Of a stretch of 64,000 nucleotides of DNA, positions 9,360 through 17,359 are shown one piece after another. The position numbers and the translations under genes are program-made. Numbering within the stretch: position 1 is the stretch's first letter; every line of letters starts with the position of its first letter. Source of the DNA: Planctomycetota bacterium. GTDB lineage: Bacteria; Planctomycetota; Planctomycetia; Pirellulales; Pirellulaceae. Where the stretch lies: contig CAUJHS010000117.1 in the NCBI GenBank assembly GCA_963204915.1, positions 372,001 to 436,000 on the forward strand, in the 5' to 3' direction. The notes beneath the pieces were generated by a model. The model was not told the DNA's origin. It saw only the letters and a list, made by a program, of their open reading frames with translations, and did not search any database.

Positions 9360-10553
9360 TTACTCGGTGACTGCGGCAATCGCCTTGCACAGCGGCGTCA
9401 GGTTCTGCTCGGTCATACCGGCCACGTTGATGCGGCCATTCCCGACGATGTAAATGGCGTACTCCGAACGTAACTGATCGACCTGCACCGGCGTCAGCCC
9501 CGAGAACGAGAACATGCCGCGCTGCTGTTCGATGAACGACCAGTCCCGCGTTGATCCCACCTTGCGCATCGTTTCGACGAAGGTGCGCCGCATGCCGTTA
9601 ATTCGATCGCGCATGGCGGCCACTTCCTGCTCCCACTGCGCGCGAAGGTTGGAGTCCGAAAGAATCGTGGCGACGATTCTGGCTCCGTGCGCCGGCGGGT
9701 TGGAGTAGTTCGAACGAATGCACGTTTTGACGTGGCTCATCGACGCTTCGGCCGAAGCGCGATCGGCCGCCACCACCGTAAGTGCTCCCACTCGTTCGGC
9801 GTACAGGCCGAAGTTCTTCGAGAACGAGCTGCAGATCATCGCCTCATGCCCCGGGCGGCAAATCGCGTTAATCCCCACGGTGTCCTCGTGAATTCCATCG
9901 CCAAAGCCTTGATAGGCGAAGTCGACCAGGGGGAACAAATGGTGCGCGAAAATCACATCGGCAATCTTGCGCCATTGTTCCGGCGTGGGGTCGACGCCCG
10001 TGGGATTGTGACAACCGCCGTGCAGCAGCACCACGCTGCCGGGAGGCGCCTTGGAAAGCGTCTTCAACATGGCGTCAAGCGCCAGCCCGTTCTTTTCGGC
10101 GTCGAAGTAAGGGTAAATTTCGACCTTCAAACCTGCCGCACTAAAGATGCTGGGATGGTTCGGCCACGTAGGCTGACTGATCCACACTTTCGCCGTGGGG
10201 TGCAATCGATAGATCGTGTCGGCCGCCGCGCGCACGGCCGCGGTTCCTCCGGGCGTTTGGGCCGTCGAGGCCCGACCCGAAATCACAATCTCGTGCGAGT
10301 CGCCAAACAGCAGACCTTGCACGCCGGCCGCGTATTCCGCCAAGCCCGAAATCGGCAGGTAGCTCTTGCCTACGTCACTCGCCAAGAGTCGGCGTTCGGC
10401 CTCTTTGACGCTTTCCAACGTGGGAGTTTTGCCGCGCGCGTCTTGATACACGCCCACACTCAGGTTGATCTTCTCGGGCCGGGGGTCTTTCAAAAACGCT
10501 TCGGTCAAACCTAGGATCGAGTCGGGCGGCGCCGGTTGCAGGTTTTCAAACAT
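9360..10553 (-). CDS. Aromatic amino acid / aspartate aminotransferase (class I, PLP)
   Basis: Transfers the amino group between aromatic or acidic amino acids and 2-oxoglutarate. The start is chosen at ATG 10553 (MFENLQPAPPDSI), giving the family-typical 397 aa; upstream in-frame sequence is low-quality Arg/Gly-rich. Motifs: KINLSVGVYQD near residue 28, HGGCHNPTGVDPT near 180, the PLP-lysine motif SSFSKNFGLY near 245, and RINVAGM near the C-terminus with the carboxylate-binding Arg region. The architecture is the AspC/TyrB subgroup. No strong ribosome binding site is visible before ATG 10553. Confidence 0.9.
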   Translation of the reverse strand: MFENLQPAPPDSILGLTEAFLKDPRPEKINLSVGVYQDARGKTPTLESVKEAERRLLASDVGKSYLPISGLAEYAAGVQGLLFGDSHEIVISGRASTAQTPGGTAAVRAAADTIYRLHPTAKVWISQPTWPNHPSIFSAAGLKVEIYPYFDAEKNGLALDAMLKTLSKAPPGSVVLLHGGCHNPTGVDPTPEQWRKIADVIFAHHLFPLVDFAYQGFGDGIHEDTVGINAICRPGHEAMICSSFSKNFGLYAERVGALTVVAADRASAEASMSHVKTCIRSNYSNPPAHGARIVATILSDSNLRAQWEQEVAAMRDRINGMRRTFVETMRKVGSTRDWSFIEQQRGMFSFSGLTPVQVDQLRSEYAIYIVGNGRINVAGMTEQNLTPLCKAIAAVTE

Positions 10554-10811
10554 AAGGCAATTCAGGGGATTTGTCGTCAAAGATCGCAGTCCGCGCAGTT
10601 CAGGGTATCGCGAACAGCCCCGCGCGATAAGACCCCCCTGGGCTCGCAAACCGCCGCCGTGGGCCGCTCCCGCCCAATCCGCCGATGTTCGCGCAACTCG
10701 CCCCAACACGGGCCGCGTGCGCCTTGGTTTTTTTCTCGGAGCGAATGCGTGGTCTAGGCGGGACCGTTAGAATAGTCCGAGGGACCATGGTCGCCTTGCG
10801 TGGGAGTTTTC

Positions 10812-11648
10812 ATGGTGTTCGGGTTGTCGCAAAGTCGAATCCTGCTGGCGGTTGTGTTCGGACTGGCGCTCCTGGCTCGCGCTGGGGGTCAAGACGCGGC
10901 GCCGGGCGGCGCCAAAGCCACGAAGGCGCCCCCGCGCGTCAAGGCCTCGCAGACCGCGACCCTGCGCGACTACGTGGGCCAACGTGTGACGGTCTGGGGA
11001 TACGTGTCGCGCACCGGACGCAGCAACAGCGGCCACGAGTTCTTGAATTTCACCGGCAGCGACGTCAGCGCCTTCATTCACAAAGACGATGTCGCCAAAT
11101 TCTCCCGCGGCGGCCCGGCGAAACAGTTCGAGAATCAATCGCTCGAAGTCACAGGTTTACTTGAGGTCTTCGAGCGACGCCTTCAAATTCGCGTGCGCGA
11201 ACCTTCGCAAATCCGCGAAGTTTCAGCAATTGCCTCGACTTCCCCCGAACCCCTTCCGGAAGTGAAATTGAAAAAGCTGGGCGCCGACGCCTGGCTTAGC
11301 CCCGCAGGACTGCGCTACCAAGGCCGCGATCCGCAGGGACTCACGCGTCTGGAGCATGTGCTCCGCCACGCGGAGGATGAACCGGACCGCGACGGCCCGC
11401 ATGGCGTGTTCGACGGCGGAGAGAACGGCGCCTTGGCGGTCATTGATGAAGCCTGGCGCCGCATTCAACAGCAGAACATCAAACCCCAGCGGGAACAAAA
11501 CCGCGACCTGTACACCGTCTCGCTCGGTCGCAAAATTGGATACTTAGGCGGTCGTGAAGGCGCTCGACGCCGGAATCCGCCGCTCACGCGAGTATTCCTC
11601 GTGGTCGAGCAGGGCACCACGAACCTTGTGACCGCGTTTCCCAAGTAA
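10812..11648 (+). CDS. Secreted protein: OB-fold domain plus possible BECR-type nuclease domain
   Basis: A 278-aa protein from ATG 10812, preceded by GGGAG at 10802-10806. A signal peptide ends near residue 25 (LLARAGG). Residues about 45-130 read as a tRNA-anti-like OB fold: TLRDYVGQRVTVWGYVSRTG ... FLNFTG ... SLEVTGLLEVFERRLQIRV. The C-terminal 110 residues contain LEHVLRHAEDEP, then YTVSLGRKIGYLGG and end VVEQGTTNLVTAFP. This spacing of His, Arg/Tyr and a final TAFP resembles Barnase/EndoU/Colicin E5-like nuclease domains; that reading is inference. It could alternatively be a non-catalytic planctomycete domain. A single gene with the zinc-ribbon gene just downstream. Confidence 0.6.
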   Translation: MVFGLSQSRILLAVVFGLALLARAGGQDAAPGGAKATKAPPRVKASQTATLRDYVGQRVTVWGYVSRTGRSNSGHEFLNFTGSDVSAFIHKDDVAKFSRGGPAKQFENQSLEVTGLLEVFERRLQIRVREPSQIREVSAIASTSPEPLPEVKLKKLGADAWLSPAGLRYQGRDPQGLTRLEHVLRHAEDEPDRDGPHGVFDGGENGALAVIDEAWRRIQQQNIKPQREQNRDLYTVSLGRKIGYLGGREGARRRNPPLTRVFLVVEQGTTNLVTAFPK

Positions 11649-11676
11649 CACTCCTTTGGCCGAACCTCCTTCTCGC

Positions 11677-11964
11677 ATGACCCGAAGCCTGCGCCCTCAT
11701 CTTGGCTCTTGCCGAATCTGCCAGCAAGGGTTGCTGCGCCTGATGCGTTGCACCCAGTGCCACGGCGTCATTGCCGTGTGCGACGAGTGCGAACTCTTGT
11801 GGACCGACCTGGACGCCGTGACGACGGATCCCCTCGCTCCCACCGCCGGCGCCTTTCCGAAGTGTCCCCACTGCGGCGCTAATCCGGCCGCGTTCGAAAT
11901 GCTCACCAAACGCGAAATCGAGCAAGAAAACCTGGAACGCTACATCGTCGGCCAATCGTCCTGA
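11677..11964 (+). CDS. Small zinc-ribbon protein
   Basis: A 95-aa protein from ATG 11677; a TTG at 11656 would add seven residues. Three cysteine pairs are visible: CRICQQG, CTQCHGVIAVCDEC and CPHCGANP, arranged like zinc ribbons or knuckles. A short charged C-terminal helix (TKREIEQENLERYI) follows. It lies about 30 bases after the OB-fold protein gene and may be co-transcribed with it. The function is not known; a nucleic-acid or protein-binding adaptor is a guess. Confidence 0.65.
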   Translation: MTRSLRPHLGSCRICQQGLLRLMRCTQCHGVIAVCDECELLWTDLDAVTTDPLAPTAGAFPKCPHCGANPAAFEMLTKREIEQENLERYIVGQSS

Positions 11965-12000
11965 GGCACGTCAAGCGATGCGACTGCACACCGGCGCGTG

Positions 12001-14994
12001 TTAATTCCTCGAAACGAACTCGTCGAGGTTCATCAGCATTCGCGCCATAGCGGTCCAGGCGGCTTGCTCGGCCACTCGCTCGCCTGCGCTTCCGGCCGCT
12101 GCCGCGGCGTTTTGCGGTTTGGCTTGGAAGCGCGACAAAAGGGACTCATAGAAAGAGGCCAAGTCCTCACGTTCCTCGGCGGTTGGCGGGCGCACCAGGC
12201 AGCGCCGGAACAATTCCTCCAAACGAGCCTCGACGTTTCGTGAATCCTCGGCCAGGGTCTTTCCCAGCGCCTGGGCCGCTTCTAGAAACACTTGATCGTT
12301 CAATAGCGAGAGGGCTTGCAGCGGCGTGTTCGACACATCGCGCCGCGCCACGCACGCCTCGCCGCTGGGGCCGTCAAACGTCAGGTACAACGCGAAAGGA
12401 GCTGTTCGTTTGCTGAAGGTGTACAAACTACGGCGATAGCGGTCTTCCCCTTCGCTCGTCTTCCAGGCGAACTGGCCGTAAGTTCCCTCCGTGGTGACGC
12501 TGGCCGGCTGCGGCGGGAAGACGCTCGGACCGCCGACCTTGTGGGAAAGCAGGCCACTGGCCTGCAGCGCAGCATCTCGGATCAATTCCGCTTCCAGACG
12601 CACCCGCGGTCCGCGCCCCAACAGCCGATTTTCGGGGTCTTGGGCGAGCAGTTCCGGAGTGAGGCGAGACGACTGACGATACGTCGCGCTCGTGACCAAT
12701 TTGCGATGCAGTTTTTTCATCGACCAGCCTTCCTGCATGAATTGAACGGCCAGCCAATCGAGCAATTCGGGATGCGAAGGCGCTTCGCCCTGAACGCCAA
12801 AGTCGCCCAAGGTACGCACCAGGCCGACGCCAAAGATGGCCGCCCAGTGCCGGTTGACGGTCACGCGCGCGGTGAGCGGGTTCTCGGACGACGCCAACCA
12901 GCGGGCGAAGGTCAGCCGGTTGCGCGGCGCTCCCGCGGGAAGCGGCGGCAAAGCGGCGGGGACGGTCGGCTCGACCGGCTCCTGCGGCTGGAGAAATTCG
13001 CCGCGATGGTGGCGAAACGTCGGGCGAGGATTTTCCGCCGGACGCTCCCGCATCACCAGCGTTGTGGTCGCTTGCGGACGTTTTTGCAATTGGCGAATCC
13101 GTTTGGCTTGTTCCGCCATTTCTGGAGACTGCAACAGGTACTCATGACGCAGTTTCGTGCGCTGTGCATCGCTCAGTTGATCGTCGGGCAGCGCTAGCCA
13201 TGTTTCGAATTCTTCCGAAAGGTCACGCGCCTCGCCGCCGCGCGGATCGGTGGTCATCGACACCCGAAATCGCCCCAGCGAACTGGCGAAATGTCGGCCA
13301 AAAATCATGCGCAGATGAAGCTCGCCGGTCGCCGCGAGCGGCTGCTCGAGCACGAATACGGCCGTGTGCCGTTCGCCTTGCCGGCCGTCAACCGACCAAC
13401 CGGTTTGCACATCGCCATCGGTGGCCAACAGGGCCGAATTCGGATGATCGCCAAAGCGGTTTTTGGCGTAGTTGTGCGTCACCCGCGAGAACTTGAGCAG
13501 CGGGCCCGTGTCGGCGTCGTTACCCAAGCGAAGCTGGAACTCGCCAAGAAAGAAGTCGCCGTGCGTGCCTTCATAGTAGGTCATGCCAGGGCCGTGCGCC
13601 GGCAGACGTTCATCGGGCAACGCTTCCAGCCGAATGGCGGTGATTCCTGGCGTGTCGAGACGATACGTCAGATCGTACGTGTCGAGTTTCGTGGTGTCGC
13701 CGGTGACGAACACCGAACCGTCATCTTGCAGCGTGAGCAAGGGCATGTTCGAGGTCGCCTTGCTGGGCCGCAAGGTGGTCCACGCCACGGTTTTCGTACG
13801 CTGCTCGGCCAGCCACGCGGCGAAGCGTTCTTCCGAGAACGGCGCTTCGGCCAAGAGCCGTTCCGCCTGGGCCAAGTTTTGTTGATATTGAGCCTCTTGC
13901 TCCGCGTCGGGAAGCGTTAAGTCCGGTTCGTCGGCATTGTTTAGGAGCGCCAGCATGCCGTAATACTCGGTATGCGCGATGGGGTCGTACTTATGCGTAT
14001 GGCATTGTGCACAGCCCACGGTCAGCCCGAGCCACGTGGCGCCGGTGGTCGCTACACGGTCGGTCATGGCGTGAAAGCGAAACTCCAGCGGATCGATCCC
14101 GCCTTCTTCGTTTAACATGGTGTTGCGATGAAAGCCCGTGGCGATGATCTGTTCCTGCGTCGCTTCGGGAAGCATATCGCCGGCCAGTTGTTCGAGGGTG
14201 AACTGGTCGAACGGCATGTCGGCGTTCAAGGCGTTGATGACCCAATCGCGGTAAGGCCAAATGGAGCGCGGTCGGTCTTTCTCGTAACCGTTCGTGTCGG
14301 CGTAACGAGCCAGATCAAGCCAGGGCCGGGCCCACCGTTCGCCATAATGCTCCGATGCGAGAAGCCGATCGACCAGCGCTTCGTACGCGTGCGGCGAAGC
14401 GTCCGCCAGAAACGCATCGACCTGCTGCGGCGTGGGCGGCAGACCGACCAGATCCAAATAAACACGCCGCACCAGCGTATAGCGATCGGCCGGCGGCGAT
14501 GGCGCCAAACCCGCAGCTTCGAGCTTCGCCAGGATGAAACGGTCGATCTCGTTGCGCGGCCAGTCGGTTTGTTTGATGGCCGGCAACGGAGCTTGCTGTG
14601 GAGGCACGAACGCCCAATGTTCGGTGTATTCGGCGCCGGCGGCGATCCAGCGACGAAGGGTTTCTTTTTGCTCCGGCGTGAGTTGCGACTTGGCCGACGG
14701 CGGCGGCATTTGCTCGCTTTCATCTTCCGAGAAGATGCGGCGAATCAGTTCGCTTTCGTCGGGCTTGCCGGGCACGATGGCCGTTGCTCCCGAATCGGCC
14801 GGTTGCGTGGCGCTCTCGCTTCGATCGAGCCGCAGTCCCGCCTCGCGCGTTGCTTCATCCGGCCCGTGACAATTGAAACAGTTCTTCGAGAGAAGCGGTC
14901 GAATGTCCCGCGCAAAGTTCGGCTCCGCGGCCTGCGTCGCGCCGCAGGCGAAGCTGAACGCCATTACGGCGGGAAGAAGCCACGGTCGATTCAT
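12001..14994 (-). CDS. Secreted cytochrome c (PSCyt1)-DUF1549-DUF1553 protein
   Basis: A large (997 aa) planctomycete-type exported protein. A signal peptide (MNRPWLLPAVMAFSFACGATQA) precedes a PSCyt1 heme site NCFNCHGPD near residue 38. DUF1549 follows (NEIDRFILAKLEAAGL; LVRRVYLDLVGLPPT; AWPYRDW-like IWPYRDWVINALN), with a second CxxCH in TVGCAQCHTHKYDPI near 330. DUF1553 fills the C-terminal part (NRLTFARWLASSENPLTARV, then ARRDVSNTPLQALSLLND). The central region is a beta-rich insert. Such proteins usually pair with a DUF1501 gene, and one lies 92 bases upstream on the same strand. The biochemical role is unsettled; an extracellular redox or carbohydrate-linked function is often proposed. 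Confidence 0.93.
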   Translation of the reverse strand: MNRPWLLPAVMAFSFACGATQAAEPNFARDIRPLLSKNCFNCHGPDEATREAGLRLDRSESATQPADSGATAIVPGKPDESELIRRIFSEDESEQMPPPSAKSQLTPEQKETLRRWIAAGAEYTEHWAFVPPQQAPLPAIKQTDWPRNEIDRFILAKLEAAGLAPSPPADRYTLVRRVYLDLVGLPPTPQQVDAFLADASPHAYEALVDRLLASEHYGERWARPWLDLARYADTNGYEKDRPRSIWPYRDWVINALNADMPFDQFTLEQLAGDMLPEATQEQIIATGFHRNTMLNEEGGIDPLEFRFHAMTDRVATTGATWLGLTVGCAQCHTHKYDPIAHTEYYGMLALLNNADEPDLTLPDAEQEAQYQQNLAQAERLLAEAPFSEERFAAWLAEQRTKTVAWTTLRPSKATSNMPLLTLQDDGSVFVTGDTTKLDTYDLTYRLDTPGITAIRLEALPDERLPAHGPGMTYYEGTHGDFFLGEFQLRLGNDADTGPLLKFSRVTHNYAKNRFGDHPNSALLATDGDVQTGWSVDGRQGERHTAVFVLEQPLAATGELHLRMIFGRHFASSLGRFRVSMTTDPRGGEARDLSEEFETWLALPDDQLSDAQRTKLRHEYLLQSPEMAEQAKRIRQLQKRPQATTTLVMRERPAENPRPTFRHHRGEFLQPQEPVEPTVPAALPPLPAGAPRNRLTFARWLASSENPLTARVTVNRHWAAIFGVGLVRTLGDFGVQGEAPSHPELLDWLAVQFMQEGWSMKKLHRKLVTSATYRQSSRLTPELLAQDPENRLLGRGPRVRLEAELIRDAALQASGLLSHKVGGPSVFPPQPASVTTEGTYGQFAWKTSEGEDRYRRSLYTFSKRTAPFALYLTFDGPSGEACVARRDVSNTPLQALSLLNDQVFLEAAQALGKTLAEDSRNVEARLEELFRRCLVRPPTAEEREDLASFYESLLSRFQAKPQNAAAAAGSAGERVAEQAAWTAMARMLMNLDEFVSRN

Positions 14995-15086
14995 GAAGGT
15001 CGCCGTTCCTTGCGGTAAAGAGCAACGAAAGTGGCGTTATCGCTCGATGTGGGCCGAGCAAGTTGACATGTGCTTGAAGTCGATAA

Positions 15087-16532
15087 CTACGCCAGCAGTT
15101 CTTCGATCACGCGGGCCGGTTCTACGCCGCTGAGGCGTTGATCGAGCCCTTGGTGCTTGAACGTGAAGCGTTCGTGGTCGAAGCCAAGCAGCTTGAGCAC
15201 CGTGGCGTGGAGGTCGCGAATGTGCACCGGGTCTTTCACAATGTTGTAGGAGAAGTCGTCCGTCTCTCCGTACACCGTGCCGCCTTTGACGCCGCCGCCG
15301 GCCATCCACATGGTGAAGCACCGGGGGTGATGGTCGCGGCCGTAGTTCTCCATCGAAAGACCGCCCTGCGAATAAATGGTGCGGCCGAACTCGCCGCCCC
15401 AAATGATGAGCGTTTCATCGAGCAACCCGCGCTGCTTGAGGTCTTGCACCAGGCCGTAGCAGGGTTGGTCCACATCGCGGCATTGGTCGGGCAGGCGGCC
15501 GGCCACGTTAGCGTGGGTGTCCCAATTGTTGTGATAGATTTGGACGAATCGCACGCCGCGTTCGACCATGCGCCGGGCCAAGAGCACGGTGTTGGCGAAA
15601 GTGCCCGACTTCTTGGCCGCTTCGCCGTAAAGCTGGTAGGTCGATTCCGGCTCGCTGGCCAGGTCGGTCAGCTCGGGCACGCTGCTTTGCATGCGGAACG
15701 CCAGCTCAAATTGCTGGATGCGCGTGTGCGTTTCCGGATCGCCCACCAGACGGTAGTTCATTTCGTTGAGCGATTTGAGGCCGTCGAGCGTGGTGCGACG
15801 AACCTGGCTAGAAACACCGGGCGGATTGTTGATGTAAAGGATGGGGTCGCCGCTGGTGCGGAAGCTCACCCCGGCATGTTCACCCGGCAAATACCCCGAA
15901 TGCCACAGCCGCGCGGAAATGGCCTGCACTTGTTCGGTATTCGTCGGCTGCGCCACGAGGACCACAAAGGTGGGCAAATCATTATTCAGCGAGCCCAGTC
16001 CGTAGGACATCCACGACCCCATGCAGGGTCGGCCCGTGATTTGGTTGCCGGTTTGGATGTAACTGATGGCCGGTTCGTGGTTAATGGCCTCGGTGTGCAT
16101 GGAGCGAATGAAGGCCATGTCGTCCACCATTTTGGCGGTCCACGGCAAAAGCTCGCTCACCCACATGCCCGACTGCCCGTATTGGGCGAACTTGTACTTG
16201 GACGGCGCAATCGGGAACCGCGCCTGGCCGCTGGTCATCGTGGTGAGGCGCTGCCCCATGCGGACCGACTCGGGCAGGTCTTTGTCGTACCATTCTTTCA
16301 TCACCGGCTTATAGTCGTACATGTCCATTTGCGGCGGGCCGCCGACCATGTGCAGGTAGATGATATGCTTGGCCTTGCCGGGAAAGTGCGCCAGCGAGTG
16401 CGGCTGCGACGCGGCGCCTTGCGCCTCTTGCCCCAGCAAGGCGGCCAGCGCCGCCCCGCCCAGCACGTGCGATCCTTGGGCGAAGAAATGCCGGCGCGTG
16501 ATGTTTTGCTTGAATTCGTGGAAGGTGTTCAT
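15087..16532 (-). CDS. DUF1501 family protein, Tat-exported (sulfatase-like fold)
   Basis: A 481-aa protein from ATG 16532, with GGAG eight bases upstream; an upstream in-frame ATG at 16550 falls in the flanking repeat and is rejected. The N-terminus carries a twin-arginine signal (NITRRHFFAQGSHVLGGAAL). DUF1501 landmarks include IIYLHMVGGPPQMDMYDYKP near 59, MSYGLGSLNNDLPTFVV, ERGVRFVQIYHNNWDTH and LIIWGGEFGRT near 380, ending in GRDHHPRCFTMWMAGGGVKGG. The family is distantly related to alkaline phosphatase/sulfatase folds. It is the expected partner of the DUF1553 proteins on each side. A transposon-like element inserted just upstream of its ribosome binding site (see 16550-17359). Confidence 0.93.
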   Translation of the reverse strand: MNTFHEFKQNITRRHFFAQGSHVLGGAALAALLGQEAQGAASQPHSLAHFPGKAKHIIYLHMVGGPPQMDMYDYKPVMKEWYDKDLPESVRMGQRLTTMTSGQARFPIAPSKYKFAQYGQSGMWVSELLPWTAKMVDDMAFIRSMHTEAINHEPAISYIQTGNQITGRPCMGSWMSYGLGSLNNDLPTFVVLVAQPTNTEQVQAISARLWHSGYLPGEHAGVSFRTSGDPILYINNPPGVSSQVRRTTLDGLKSLNEMNYRLVGDPETHTRIQQFELAFRMQSSVPELTDLASEPESTYQLYGEAAKKSGTFANTVLLARRMVERGVRFVQIYHNNWDTHANVAGRLPDQCRDVDQPCYGLVQDLKQRGLLDETLIIWGGEFGRTIYSQGGLSMENYGRDHHPRCFTMWMAGGGVKGGTVYGETDDFSYNIVKDPVHIRDLHATVLKLLGFDHERFTFKHQGLDQRLSGVEPARVIEELLA

Positions 16533-16549
16533 AAGAGTTGCTCCAGTCA

Positions 16550-16578
16550 AAGTAGGTCACTCGCTCCGCGAGTGACCC
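16550..16578 (+). repeat. Left REP palindrome of the RAYT element
   Basis: A 29-base sequence starting AAGTAGGTCACTCGCTCCGC, with arms 16555-16564 and 16567-16576. It is identical to the reverse complement of 17331-17359. It ends five bases before the GGAG of the DUF1501 gene. Confidence 0.85.
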
Positions 16579-16588
16579 GCCGCTCAAA

Positions 16589-17290
16589 TCAGCGGGCGGC
16601 CGTGACAAACGGTTTACGTTCAAAATTACGTGAATAGTGCAAGAACTCTCCCACGGGCAACCTCGCCCTGGCAGGATTGCTCTTGATGTAGCTCCGCAAG
16701 TAAACAAACTGCTCTTCGCTGCGCACTAAGTGGTCAAACTCATCCGTTTCCCAAAACCGGTCCTTTCGCCCCAAACGGCGATTGATTTGAACCGCGGTAT
16801 AATGTTTCCACGATGTGCATTGCTTCAATAAACGTTCCGTTGTGGGAAACGCGGCCATCACATGCACGTGATTCGGCATGACGACATAATCGAATAACCA
16901 ATATCGGTCGCCATCAAAGTGTTGCAAACTTTCGCCGACGATCATCGCCAATTCGCTTTGTCGCAAAGCACACGCTCCGCAGCACTCGTCTAACAAAGCA
17001 TTCCAGCGTTCCGAAAAGGCGGCGTGAAATTCCTGCTGCGCCGCCATCGGCAACCTGGCTAGAAGTTGCTTCCAGTCGTCACGGAACGGATCGATGCCGT
17101 GGCGATTTAACCACGCGCTGCGTTCTGTGCGCCAATGCTCTGCTACTTGCTGCGGGATGGAGTCCCAGGTGCGCCACGTGATAAAGCAAATCGTTCCAGC
17201 CTGGGTCCAATGGGGTAAGTGACTCCTCTCAACTATGTCGTAATCTTCCGTCGGCTCAAAATAGCGGAACGGAAGTGAATCTTGAGACAT
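16589..17290 (-). CDS. REP-associated tyrosine transposase (RAYT, Y1/HuH family)
   Basis: A 233-aa IS200/IS605-like single-strand transposase of the RAYT group, which act on REP palindromes. The HuH metal-binding motif is in MPNHVHVMAAFP near residue 138. The catalytic Tyr region is FVYLRSYIKSNPARARLPVG near 200-219, with the helix CTSWKHYTAVQINRRLG and FWETDEFDHLVRS between them. The N-terminal LPHWTQAGTICFITWRTWDS is typical of the planctomycete/proteobacterial subgroup. Length and motifs are intact, so the enzyme may be active. Both flanks carry the palindrome it is expected to recognise. Codon use does not stand out from that of neighbouring genes. Confidence 0.9.
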   Translation of the reverse strand: MSQDSLPFRYFEPTEDYDIVERSHLPHWTQAGTICFITWRTWDSIPQQVAEHWRTERSAWLNRHGIDPFRDDWKQLLARLPMAAQQEFHAAFSERWNALLDECCGACALRQSELAMIVGESLQHFDGDRYWLFDYVVMPNHVHVMAAFPTTERLLKQCTSWKHYTAVQINRRLGRKDRFWETDEFDHLVRSEEQFVYLRSYIKSNPARARLPVGEFLHYSRNFERKPFVTAAR

Positions 17291-17330
17291 GGGACTACGA
17301 ATTTTTGGGACAACCGGGTGGTTATGCCAC

Positions 17331-17359
17331 GGGTCACTCGCGGAGCGAGTGACCTACTT
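17331..17359 (-). repeat. Right REP palindrome of the RAYT element
   Basis: The exact reverse complement of 16550-16578. The last Lys codon and TAG stop of the DUF1553-LamG gene (17354-17359) lie inside it, so the repeat supplies that gene's 3' end. Confidence 0.85.

Larger units (their letters stand above)
16550..17359. mobile_element. RAYT-type element bounded by inverted REP palindromes
   Basis: An 810-bp unit whose two ends are exact reverse complements over 29 bases (16550-16578 and 17331-17359). Each end is itself a palindrome (GGTCACTCGC/GCGAGTGACC arms). Its only gene encodes a Y1/HuH REP-associated tyrosine transposase. It sits between a DUF1553 gene and a DUF1501 gene that are normally adjacent, which supports a recent insertion. 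No obvious target duplication was seen. Confidence 0.75.

Noticed and set aside
15138-16637. A 499-aa open frame antisense to the DUF1501 gene
   Set aside because: It mirrors the codon bias of the DUF1501 gene on the other strand, has no family-like motifs and no ribosome binding site. High-GC genes routinely create such shadows; the same applies to 12316-13197, 8355-9473, 9687-10514 and 46082-47362.
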